Positions 23,201 through 33,209 of a DNA stretch of 64,000 bases are shown piece after piece. Every line of letters begins with the position of its first letter. Position 1 is the first letter of the stretch. The notes under the pieces are model-generated. The model was not told where the DNA came from and did no database searches. It worked only from the letters and a program-made list of their open reading frames with translations. Position numbers and translations under genes: made by a program. This DNA comes from Tanytarsus gracilentus (Eukaryota; Arthropoda; Insecta; Diptera; Chironomidae), in contig JAXRKN010000045.1 of NCBI GenBank assembly GCA_038502055.1, positions 10,591,501 through 10,655,500 on the forward strand, in the 5' to 3' direction.

Positions 23201-26200
23201 AGTCCAGGAGGTAAGGGAGTAAAGACAAGTCACAACATCTACGGCAAGCGAACGAAATCTCTCAATTCTCTCTTCAATAAGCTTAAATGTAAAGGGACAA
23301 TTTTGTTTAATGACTTTAAATGTTTTATAAACTGATTGTATTCTACGACCCCTCGAAAAAAAATGCTCGATTGAGCTTTAACTGAAATGAAACTTGGAGT
23401 TCGTAACAGATTGGCCTGTCTGGTGATGCGATTTGAGGAATCATAGTTTGTGCCAAGTTTTAAGTCACAGCGCATTAGACCGGCGATTACTTTATGGATG
23501 AAAAGAATATTTTCATATTTCATGTGATCAGAGAATTTTAAGAGTTTTTCATCATAAAGATCAATCGTTGGAGTCAGCGGTGGCAAAAAATTTATGTACT
23601 TAACAGCTTTGTTCTGGGCTCTTTGAAGAAGAGATTTATATTCGCTATTCATATTTTACCATACCGCGGTATACCGGCAAGCAGTAAGTTAAATGTGAGT
23701 GAATAAAAGAATAGTAAAACATCATTAGTGATTTCTTATCCACATAATACCTTATTTTGCTTAGAATGTTGACATAAGGATTAATTTTTTTTAAGACATT
23801 TTGAACATGCAATTTCCAAGTCAAATTTTGATCAAACGTTAATCCAAGATATTTGAAATCGGTTACTCTATGGATAATCTCATTGTTGATTGATATCACA
23901 TCAAATGGAATGTGAGCTTTTGCGCTGAAAGAAAAAACAATGAAGTTAGTCTTTTTAATGTTGAGATGAAATTCAATTGTTGATAGAAAAGTACTGATGC
24001 ATAAGAGATCCTCTGAAATTTGAACCTGCAACTCCTCATATGAATTAGCAGAAACTACCAGTGCTGCATCATCAGCAAAAAGACGAAGATTTCCATTTAG
24101 TTTTAAACGTAACAATCCATTAATGTAAATGAGAAAAATCAGCGGTCCAAGAACAGATCCTTGAGGGCAGCCATACGAGATACTTTCTATGTTACTTTTC
24201 GAATTATTTACATAAACGGACTGAGCACGATTTTCAAAGTAGTTAATTAGCAGCTTGCGAGCATTTTCCACAATTCCGTTATTCGCTAAAATATCTCTAA
24301 ATTTAGAGTGAGACACACAGTCAAAGGCTTTTGCAATGTCAAGCGTGACAACAGCTGTTTATTTAGAAGAGTTAAGCGATGATACTATGTCATTTACATT
24401 TGGATACATTAAAATTTTTAAAATTGAAGAAACTAAATATAAATCAACCATTTCCATTTCTAATTAAAAGTGACGATTATAACTATCAGCGATATCTTTG
24501 CTTGTTTGAGTGCAATATGATCCGAAAATCATCAGTGTCGGTCAAAAAACACATATAATAGCTATAATTGCTAATTATTTTAATAATTAAACTATGGATC
24601 AGATAAATATTCCAATATTTATTTTAACATTAAACAAAGAACAAATCTTAATTTAGGACTTCAATCAATTCAAATCGAGTTCAAGTTTTGAAATAAATTT
24701 GAAATAAAGTTTATATTAACAACACAAAATTTCGTCCAAGTCCTTAATTCAAATCGAGCTCAAGTTTTTAAATAAAGTTCATATTAAAAACCCAAAATTT
24801 CGTTTAAGTCTTTAATTCAAATCGAGCTCAAGTTTTTAAATAAAGTTCATATTAAAAACCCAAAATTTTGTCTAAGTCTTTAGTTCAAATCGAGTTCAAC
24901 TTTTGAAATAAAGTTTATATTAAAAATCCAAAATTTTGTCTAAGTCTTTAATTCAAATCGAGTTCAAGTTTTGAAATAAATTTGAGTTCAAGTTTATTTC
25001 AAAATACCCCAATTTTAGTTCAAGTTTTGAATTCAAATTGACTTCAAGTTTTGAATTAAATTTGAAATAAAATTTAATTCAAAATACTCCAATTTTAGTT
25101 CAAAACTTGAATTCAAATTGAATTCAAGACTTGAATTAAAATCGAGTTCAAGTTTTGAACTAAAACTTTAAATTTAGTTCAAGTCTTGAATTCAAATTCT
25201 TGTTCAAATCTTGAACTCAGCCTTAGAGTTCAACATGGAAATTTAGTTCAACAATTGAGTTCAAATTGAATTCAATTCGAACTCAAATGTTGAACTAAAG
25301 TGGCTGAGTTCAACATTTGAGTTCGAATTGAATTCAATTCGAACTAATTTAGTTCATTTGAACTAAATAGTTCAATGTTTGAGCTCAATTTGAACTCATT
25401 GTTCTACGAGGGACCTGTTATTTTGTGGGGTAGAGGAAGAGGCGGAAGTTTAGCAATTTGGGCGAGACAAAAATATCCAAACGTTATCGACGGTGCTTGG
25501 GGTTCAAGTGCGACACTCAACATTGTTGTTGATCTTGACTACTTTCCAAATGTCTTCAGCACCATCACTCAAATTGGCGGCAATGAATGTGGTCAAGTCA
25601 TAACTGATGCATTTAGAATGATTGAAGAAGCTTTTGAATCTGGAAATACGAGCTATGTTGAGCAGAGATTAATGACATGTGGAGCTTTTGATGTGGGTAA
25701 TGGTTTTGATCTAGCTTTGTTCACTTTTTTGACTGCAATTAATGTCGCAAGTTTCGTTTCTTCATCTAAATATTCTGACATTGAAGCAAAATGTAGAATT
25801 ATGCGAGGACTTAACAATCCTTTAAATCCACCATCGGATCCACTTGATGCTTTTGCTAGATGGTACATCGATGACTTCCACCTAGGCTTAGGAACTTCAT
25901 GTAATCCTGTGAGTAACGAAGAAAATATTAAATTATATCAAGATCCAAGTTGGAGCGGAAATTCAACAATTTCAACTCGTCGTCAAAGATTTTGGCAGAC
26001 ATGCACTCAATTTGCACAATGGCGCATTGGTTATTATGGGGAAGGTCATCCATTTGGAACGAGATTTAATACAAATTTCATGCAGCAATGGTGCGCGGGT
26101 GCTTTCGAAAATGAACTGTAGGTTTTTGAATTAAATTTTGCGAGCTGCTCTCAAGTTATTTTTGAAATTGAAAATTACGTTATGAAGTTTCCTGTTTTTT

Positions 26201-26692
26201 TATGTGAATTTTCACAACATAATTTTTTAATTTAAAAATAAGGTACCAAAAAATTGATTATCAAAATAAATGAAAACGATCTGTAGGTTTTTAATTTATA
26301 AAATTAATTTTTAAATTTAGACTTTTGGATCCATATTGGGCTGTGGACACGTTCAGAAGTTTAAATAAAATGTTTGGTGGTCTCAACCCAGGTGCTTACA
26401 GAATCTTCTTAACTCAAGGTGAAATGGACGCTTCTCGATCATTGGGACCTTCAAGTGATATCAATTCTCTTTCACCAGTTGTTGTGATTCCACGTAAGAA
26501 TTTTTATTTAATTGATTGAAAAAATTTAAACACTTAATTACAGTTCAATCGTTTGGTCGAGACTTGTACGCGCCAGACGCATCTAGAGATTCTTTCGTAC
26601 TTTATCAAACTAAATTGAGAATTCAACAAACTGTTCAAGAGTGGATTAATTACGCGAGATATGGAGAAAATTCAACAGCGCCAACAATTTAA
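20253..26692 (+). CDS. Single-domain S28-like gene split by a transposon
   Basis: The first coding part (20253-20667) starts with signal peptide MEGKLKIFLVLILVTLVKSQS and stops inside the domain. The frame resumes at 25415 and runs to 26117, followed by exons 26321-26493 and 26544-26692. Without the insert the parts give 479 codons, a normal S28 length, with no other lesion. The nucleophile motif is GRGRGG (no Ser), the Asp motif is GEMDA, and the His position is Phe (QSFGRDL), so it would be inactive even if whole. The split falls between SDAP and VILWG, two residues before the active-site strand. The insert could be read as an intron (see findings); otherwise this is a pseudogene. An AATAAA signal is at 26713-26718. 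Residues 50-115 are nearly identical to domain 1 of the triple gene. Confidence 0.75.
20679..20975. repeat. Left subterminal TTGAACT repeat zone
   Basis: Words of the type GAACTCAAATTGAATTC alternate in both orientations, making the zone strongly self-complementary. It matches the zone at the other end of the transposon. Confidence 0.6.
21108..21176 (-). repeat. tRNA-derived SINE head (tRNA-like)
   Basis: Read on the minus strand, GGTCTCGTGGTTACGCG resembles an A box region and GAGTTCGAGTTCGAGTC resembles a B box, separated by about 30 bases. The rest does not fold into a convincing cloverleaf, so a tRNA-derived retroposon fragment is more likely than a functional tRNA gene. Confidence 0.45.
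21384..22948. mobile_element. 1.57-kb non-autonomous TA-flanked element
   Basis: Perfect 25-base terminal inverted repeats (21384-21408 and 22924-22948), beginning GGGTCCCTGTACATAATTTC, are flanked by TA on both sides. This fits Tc1/mariner-type insertion. The interior has no transposase frame. The words CTAAGAAATTATGAGCA near 22540-22590 and CTTGCTCATAATT near 21560 form further subterminal inverted repeats. Confidence 0.75.
23239..24405 (-). pseudogene. Fragment of a non-LTR retrotransposon reverse transcriptase
   Basis: On the minus strand the frame shows reverse-transcriptase motifs: LDIAKAFDCVSH, then YGCPQGSVLGPLIFLIYIN, then the catalytic LFADDAAL, and the downstream thumb-like region (FKYLGLTFDQNLTW). 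This order fits a jockey/CR1-type LINE. An in-frame TAA near 24361 precedes LDIAKAF, and a frameshift near 23645-23652 separates the last 137 codons. The endonuclease and the N-terminal part of the RT are missing. It is a dead 5'-truncated copy carried inside the larger transposon. Confidence 0.8.
24661..25000. repeat. 68-base tandem array
   Basis: Units starting TCYTTARTTCAAATCGAG begin at 24741, 24809, 24877 and 24945, a constant period of 68, with a partial copy before and one after. The array joins the right subterminal TTGAACT-rich zone (about 25000-25400) of the transposon. Confidence 0.75.
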
Positions 26693-26889
26693 AAAAAGTT
26701 TTGTAACAACCTAATAAAATTAATGAAACCTTAAAGTGACATAATTTCTCACGATGATTAAGCTTTTTTTCGATAAGAAGACAACAATTTGGCATATCGA
26801 CACTTCACACACCGCCAAGCACCTGCCAGCTGTTAATCTAATCGCAAAATAATTACCGGAAACTTTAATTGATTGAGTTTAAAATTATT

Positions 26890-26895
26890 TTTATT
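26890..26895 (-). terminator. Poly(A) signal of minus-strand single-domain S28 gene
   Basis: TTTATT on the plus strand is AATAAA on the minus strand, 46 bases past the stop codon. The plus-strand S28 gene ends 250 bases away, so the two are tail to tail. Confidence 0.5.
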
Positions 26896-26941
26896 CTTTT
26901 TTAAAAAAGTTCAATTTTTTTAACAAATTCAAAAGTTCAAT

Positions 26942-28753
26942 TTAATTTTCATCGCCAGGGGCAATTGGAGGTAGAGTTGTGGGTGGTGGTGGTGTCGGAC
27001 GATCGTCTCCGGAAACGTCAAGCCATCTGAGAATTTCTTCACGAATTTGACCCTTAACTTCAAGTAGATGCGGGTAATCGTCAACGGCTGGTTGAAAATT
27101 GAGAAGAATTTAATTTAAAAAAATTTAAAGCAAGAATTTAAATTTTATAAAACTTGAAAATTTAAAAAAAGTTTTTCAGTTATTTCATCATTTAACTTAC
27201 ATGATGGACTGTTCAGATCGCGACTGAATGACTCCACTAAAGTGTGAAAAAAATAAAATTTTTAATAAAAATTATTAAAATTCAAGTGGATTTAAATCTT
27301 AATCCGCGGATTTAAATTTTAATCTGTTTGGATTAAAATACTAATTAATTTAACAGAAAAATCCACAGAAAATTCTATAAGCACATTACTCACAATTAAT
27401 GGTGATGACTTGAGCTTGTGAGTTCAAATTCTCGTTTGGTCCCAAAGTTCTCATTGGATCCATTTCACCATGAGTCATTAAAATGCGATAAGTTCTCGGA
27501 TTGAGTCCGCCAAAAATTTCATTTGTGATTCCAATTGAGTCTTCCATCCACCACTGATCACGGAATCTAATTTAAATAATTTTAGATTTAAAATAATCAA
27601 AATAAAATCAAAAATCTCACAATTCATTTCCAAAAGCTTCAGCGCACCATCTTTTGAAGAAATTGAGCTCAAATCTTCTTCCATAAGGATGATCAGTTCC
27701 CTGATTAGTTACTGGGAAAATTCCAAATTGTGTACATTGAAGCCAAAGCTTTTGACGACGTCCATCGATAGTTGAGACAGTGACCCAATCAGGATCGGCA
27801 TACAATGCGACTGACTCAGCGTTTCTGTAGTCAAAACAGTCAACATTTGGATGAAGATCGTTAATCCACCAACGAGCGAAACCTTCGAGTGGATTTGCTG
27901 GTGGATTATCAGGTGTGTCGAGACCTCTCATGATTGTACATTTTTCATCAATCTCCGGATATCTCGCTTCCTGCATGAACCTCATGCTTGCATCGGCAAT
28001 CGAATAATCGAGTCGAGCTAAATCGTAAGAATTTCCATGATCAATTTCATAGCAGAGTCTCAAAGTTTGCTCAACGTGACTTGTGTTGCCGGCACTGACA
28101 GCATCCTCGATCATACGGAAAGCGTCAAACACTAACTGACCACACTCAGGTCCACCAATTGAGTTAATTGTTTGATACATGTTGACGAGAATTTGAGAAT
28201 ATTCAAGTTGAGCATTTAGTGGTGAAGAACTACCCCAGGCACCGTCGACCAAATGTGGATACTTTTGTCTCGCCCAAATTGCCAAACTTCCGCCAAACCC
28301 TCGACCCCACAAAATCACTCTCGAGTTCTCCGCTCCATAATTGTTTTCTTTATAGTGCGCAATAAATCTCGCGATATCAGCTAGAGATTGCTGTAAATTT
28401 AGCCATTGAAGATTCTCGAATGATGTGTCAACTGTTGGTCGACTAACGCCGAAATAACGATGCTCGAGTGCAATCAACAAACCATTTGTTTCACGCGCGA
28501 TATCATAGACTAATCCATATTTAATCCAATCGTCATAAACTCCATACAAACCCTCGCCTAAAGTCGTGTAAATGAAAATTGGACCGCCATCTTGAAAGAA
28601 TTCGGAATTCTCAAAATATCGCTGATCCCAATTGCGTCGATTGAAGGGATTGAAGTGATCGAGGGGTTGATTTAAAAATCGAGTTTTGATATCGTGATCG
28701 TGTTGAGCCAAAGTGACGGCGATGAGGGTTAAGAAGAAAAATGAAATTTTCAT
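26942..28753 (-). CDS. Single-domain S28 carboxypeptidase-like secreted protein, probably inactive
   Basis: Exons on the minus strand are 28753-27621, 27566-27394 (173 bases, as in every paralogue), 27236-27201 and 27087-26942, giving 495 codons. Signal peptide MKISFFFLTLIAVTLAQ is followed by an S28 domain (FLNQPLDHFNP, EHRYFGVSRP, WARQKYPHLVDGAWGSS). The nucleophile motif reads GRGFGG, with Gly in place of Ser. The Asp motif GEMDP is present. The His position is Phe (LESFSRDLNS). An extra 36-base exon here is part of one exon in the paralogues. The C-terminus is a short Pro/Thr-rich tail. A splice acceptor (CCTTTTAG) nine bases before the ATG suggests a 5' UTR intron, with the true promoter near 29.5 kb. 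Confidence 0.85.
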
Positions 28754-30472
28754 TTTGAGCTAAAAGGAATTGAAAATTTAATGCAGGGGTGGGAAACTAG
28801 GAAATTTTAATTATTGTTAAAATTTCCAGTTTTTTAAACATATTTTAATGCTTCACTCATAAAATATTAAATCATTCCGCAAAATAATAATTTAAAAATT
28901 TTCGAATTTCTGTTTTTTAAATTTAATTTTATATTAAAGTAGGCTGATTTAAATTTTTTGTCACAAGTTGTCCACCCCTTGAAAGAATTGTGTCAATTTA
29001 AAAAAATAAATTCACATTTCACAATTTTTTCTTTTAAATTTCTCAAATTTTTCTTTCACTTAAAAACTTTTTTTTTCAACTCCAGAAAATAAAATTTTTT
29101 TGACTCTTTTAGAGAAAGTCACTGAATTTTTACATCATTTGTCTCGAGACACTGCAAATGAGATAAATTTAAACTTTTTCTGTCTTCTTAATTCTTTCAA
29201 CAGGAGAAGTAAAAAATATCATTTTCACTGACGTCTTTAAATTCCTTCATGTGATTGGATTTGAAGGAAAAGACGAAAAGTTTTTCTCTTCACTTTAAAG
29301 TGCTCTTATATTATTTTTTTAATTTTACGACTCGAAAATTATTTTTTCTTACTTTTTTCTAACTCAAATTAAATTTATTTATTTTTTATTTTTTAACGAG
29401 AGATTTCCGGACGCTGTCGAGGCAACGCACTAATTGATTCCGATAGTCTACCTGGTTAAACTCTTATAGTCGACTTAAATTCATCGTTATAGATAAGCTG
29501 ATTTGTCTTATCAAACTTTATAAGGCGATTGTAAGGTTCTTATCATCCTGAGGAGAAGGAGATAGTTGGTTGTGTGTGGAGAAGAAATTTTTAAACACCA
29601 ATTTAAAGTGATGGAAAAGAATTATTTTATTTTTCTTGACTAGGAAAGTTTAATTTTTGAATTTTTTGAATTAGGTAAATTAAATTTATTAAAATATTAT
29701 TGTTAAAAAATTTAAAGACCTATAAGAGAAAATATTTAAAGAACTCAAAAAACATAATATTGAAAGAATAACATTAAAATTAAATAATTTACAAAAAAAC
29801 TTAAATAAATAAAAGTGATTTAAGTAAAATCGTAACCTCAAAATTTTCGATCTGTTCAGATTAAAAATTTAATCATGAAATTTTTTAAAAGGAGTTGAAT
29901 TTAAATCTAACCAAACCACACAACAGTTACAATAAAAACTATTGAGGGTTTCTATTAAAGTTTTTAAATTTTTAAAATACGTTATGAAAATTGCTAAGAT
30001 TTTAAAATGTTACGAATGAAATTAATTTTTTAATCCAAATTTACAACACAGACGTGTAAAATTAAAAAAAAAACATTTTTCAGATGTGGTATTTACCATT
30101 CTATTAATTTTTAATTGTTTAATTTTTTTCTTGATTTTATTTCGATAAATTTGAGTGGAAATCATGAAACAAATTTTTGTTTTTTAACTCACATTTTTTT
30201 CCCATTTGCATCCTAATTTTATTCAAATATCAATTAAACGGTTTACACAGTACTTCATTAGCTCTTAATCTTTTTATTTTAACTTTTTTTGACGACAATC
30301 AATCACGATTACATTTGAATGACACTGATAACCAACATTTGTTTAAAACTTATCAAAAATTCATTGAAAAAAGAGTTTTAATCGCTCAAGTTTAACAATT
30401 ATCGGTTCAGTTTGTGCTTGAAACTTATTTGGATTAGAAGTCAAAATTATTAGCTGAAAGAAATAATTAAAA
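28754..30472. other. Intergenic/promoter region between S28 gene and alkaline phosphatase
   Basis: No gene is supported. The part next to 28753 probably includes a 5' UTR intron of the S28 gene; a donor-like CCAG/GTAGAC read on the minus strand lies near 29450. A GATA cluster sits at 29491-29544. The rest is AT-rich. Confidence 0.5.
29491..29544 (-). promoter_or_regulatory. Cluster of three GATA-type sites
   Basis: AGATAAG (29491-29497), CTTATC (29507-29512) and CTTATC (29539-29544) fall within 54 bases. TTATAAAG on the minus strand lies between them. The position fits a distal promoter for the minus-strand S28 gene if its 5' UTR is spliced. Confidence 0.4.
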
Positions 30473-32952
30473 ATGACACAGCAACTTTTAGTGCTTTTGC
30501 TTCTTATCGGAGGAACTTTAGCGAGTCCAAGAAAATATCATTATGGTGATTATTAAGTTAAAATTTATCTAAAAATTTATTTAAACTTAAAATTTAGTCT
30601 CAACTGCACAGTTTGAGTCATCCGACACTCACATGCACTCAGACAACAATCCTCAGCCATCGATCGATGTTAAACCAAAAGCTTTCAATGAAGCTGAAAA
30701 AACCAAAGAATTTTGGATTCAACATGGCAAAGATTTTGTCGAAAGTCGCGTAAAGTTGACACCAAACACGAAGAAAGCTCGTAATGTCATCATGTTTTTG
30801 GGAGATGGACTCAGTCACACAACAATCGGTGAGTTATCACGTGTGCAATAAAGTTCAAGTGGCTACTAAAAGATAAGATTTTGTGAATTTGTTGTGGATT
30901 TCCTTAAAATTTTATTTATCGTGTAAAAAATCACAAAACATATTTTAACATTAAATTTTTTTTAACGGTTTTAAAATTTTCAAACTCCAACTTTTAATTT
31001 TTCAACTAACAAAATTTTAATTTTTTTTCAAAGCCGCAACTCGAATGGTTCTTGGAGGTGAAGAGAAAAAGCTTTCGTTTGAGAATTTTCCATATACCGC
31101 GAGTTCAGTGACTTATTGTACAGACGTGCAAGTGGCTGACTCAGCATGCACGGCAACGGCCTATCTTGGAGGTGTTAAAACTAACGATGGAGTCATTGGA
31201 TTAAATGCTCGTGCTTTATACGAAAATTGTGATGACAGTAACATGGAAGATAAGTTTGTGAGTCCAATTTCTGAGTGGGCAATGGATGCAGGAAAGTGGG
31301 CGGGAACAGTGACAACCACTCGAGTCACGCATGCATCGCCAGCAGGTAATCACGTTTTTGGTTTTATCAACAAAAAATTGATCAATTTTTTAATCTTTAC
31401 TAAAGGCACTTATGCTCACACAACTACACGTGATTGGGAGGACGTGAGCTTTTTAATTCATTATTTTTTACTTGAAAATTTTTATCAAACATTCACTTTA
31501 GGATTACTATGTCGCTCGATATGGTGGTTGCGATCCAGAATTGAATCATGACATTGCAGAGCAGCTCGTTCATGGAGATATCGGATCGAGATTAAAAGTT
31601 GTGCTTGGTGGTGGAATTCGTCATTTCATTAATGCAACTGAAAATGAACACAACGCGCGTGGATACAGAAATGATGGAAAGAATTTGGTGAATGAATGGC
31701 TCGCTGCAAAACCAACGAGAACTTTTGTGAAATATCGCGAAGAATTGATGAATGTCGACTCGAAGAATGTTGATCAAGTCTTGGGTCTGTTTAGCTCAGG
31801 ACACTTGCCTTACCGCATGGAAACTGTTCGAGATGGTTTAACTGATGAAGTTCCTTCTCTCGCTGAAATGACATCGAAAGCTATTGACATTTTAAATGAG
31901 AATCCTGAAGGATATTTTTTGTTCGTTGAGGGTGGAAGAATTGATCACGCTCATCATGGTGAGAAAAATGTAATTTTTAAAAATTAACGGTTTTTTAATA
32001 TTTGAAAACTTAAAGACACTGCTGCTAGATTGTCACTCGATGAAACGAAAGAATTTTCTGACGCGATTCAAGCAGCAGTTGACAAAGTTAACTTGGAAGA
32101 GACTTTGATTGTCGTCACTGCTGATCACAGCCATGTGAGTGAATTTTGATTTTTTTAAATCTAAACTTTTAATCTAGAATTAAATTTTTCAATCGAGGTT
32201 TAATTTTTAAACTCACGATTAATTTTTTAATTCAAGATTTTACGATTCATTTTTTAATTCAAGATTTAACTTTTAATCTAGAACTAAATTTTAAATACTA
32301 GATTAAACTTTTAGTTCACGATTAATTTTCAATTTAAGATTTAACTTTTAATCTAGAACTAAATTTTTAATCGAGATTTAACTTTTATTTCATGATTATT
32401 TTTAAGTCCAAAACTTCACGATTAATTTTTTAATTCAAGATTTAACTTTTAATCTTTTGGATTAAAAGTTAAATTTTACTCAAATAAAATTTTAAAATTT
32501 CTTCAAAAGTCATTCACATATGCTGGCTACCAAAATCGAGGCGATGACATCTTTAATCATTATGGATCTGCTCAAGACGGAAAGCCTTACATGGTTTTAT
32601 CATACGCTAATGGTCCTGGCTATAGCGTGAATCGTAATGCAACTGGAAGATTTGATCCGAGAGATTTAATGGCAGAAAGAGCAGAATTTACTTATAAATT
32701 TCCCACTACGGCTCCACTGGACAGTGAAACACATGCCGGCGACGATGTTGGAATTTGGGCGATTGGTAAAAAAATTAAAAGCTTTTTGCTTTTTATATCC
32801 TTCAAAAATTTAAAACCTAAAAATAATTTTTTTAAGGTCCATGGTCACATCTTTTTACGAAAACTATCGAACAGAATGCAATCCCTCATTTTATGGGCTA
32901 TGCAGCATGTATTGGCAAAGGAAGGAAAATGTGCGATGCAACGACGGCATAA
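30473..32952 (+). CDS. Alkaline phosphatase, apparently secreted and soluble
   Basis: Eight exons (30473-30545, 30598-30828, 31034-31345, 31406-31443, 31502-31958, 32016-32134, 32510-32765, 32837-32952) give 533 codons. Signal peptide MTQQLLVLLLLIGGTLAS comes first. Alkaline phosphatase motifs appear in order: VIMFLGDGLS (metal Asp), VADSACTATAY with the phosphorylated Ser near residue 137, RVTHASPAG, LFVEGGRIDHAHH, VVTADHSH and ETHAGDDV. All catalytic and metal-binding residues I can check are intact. It would hydrolyse phosphate monoesters at the cell surface or outside the cell. The protein ends soon after a Cys pair (YAACIGKGRKMCDATTA) and lacks the hydrophobic tail of GPI-anchored members, so a soluble form is inferred. 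Intron 6 carries degenerate repeats. Confidence 0.92.
32150..32465. repeat. Degenerate tandem repeat in alkaline phosphatase intron 6
   Basis: Units resembling TTTAACTTTTAATCTAGAAC and TTCACGATTAATTTTTAATTC alternate irregularly over about 310 bases. This explains why this intron is much longer than most others in the gene. Confidence 0.6.
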
Positions 32953-33209
32953 TTTATGTAATTAAAAAAATTTGAAAATATAAAATAAAATTATTAAAAT
33001 AAATAAATTAAATTAAAAACTTAAAGTTTATTTTATTTATCCAGTTTATATTAAATCTTTTAAATTTTTTAGTTTAACCAACAAATTAGAAAGTTTTAAT
33101 TATTTTGAAATATTTTAATCAAAAAAAACATGTGTGAGCAATTCATTGGATTTTTAATCCAAATCGCACATGGAAAAAAAGATTAAAAATTATTTCATAA
33201 TATTAAGTT

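Larger units (their letters stand above)
20668..25412. mobile_element. 4.7-kb DNA transposon inserted in the S28 gene
   Basis: Terminal inverted repeats begin CCCTGGTAGAACA on the left and, reversed, CCCTCGTAGAACA on the right, then both run into GAGTTCAAATT. Flanking AC (20666-20667 and 25413-25414) is duplicated; ACC is possible if the ends are set one base apart. Both subterminal zones are dense in TTGAACTCAAAT-like words. The interior holds a tRNA-like SINE head, a TA-flanked element and a dead LINE fragment, but no transposase. The superfamily is not recognised. Removing the element restores the S28 frame exactly. Confidence 0.75.
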
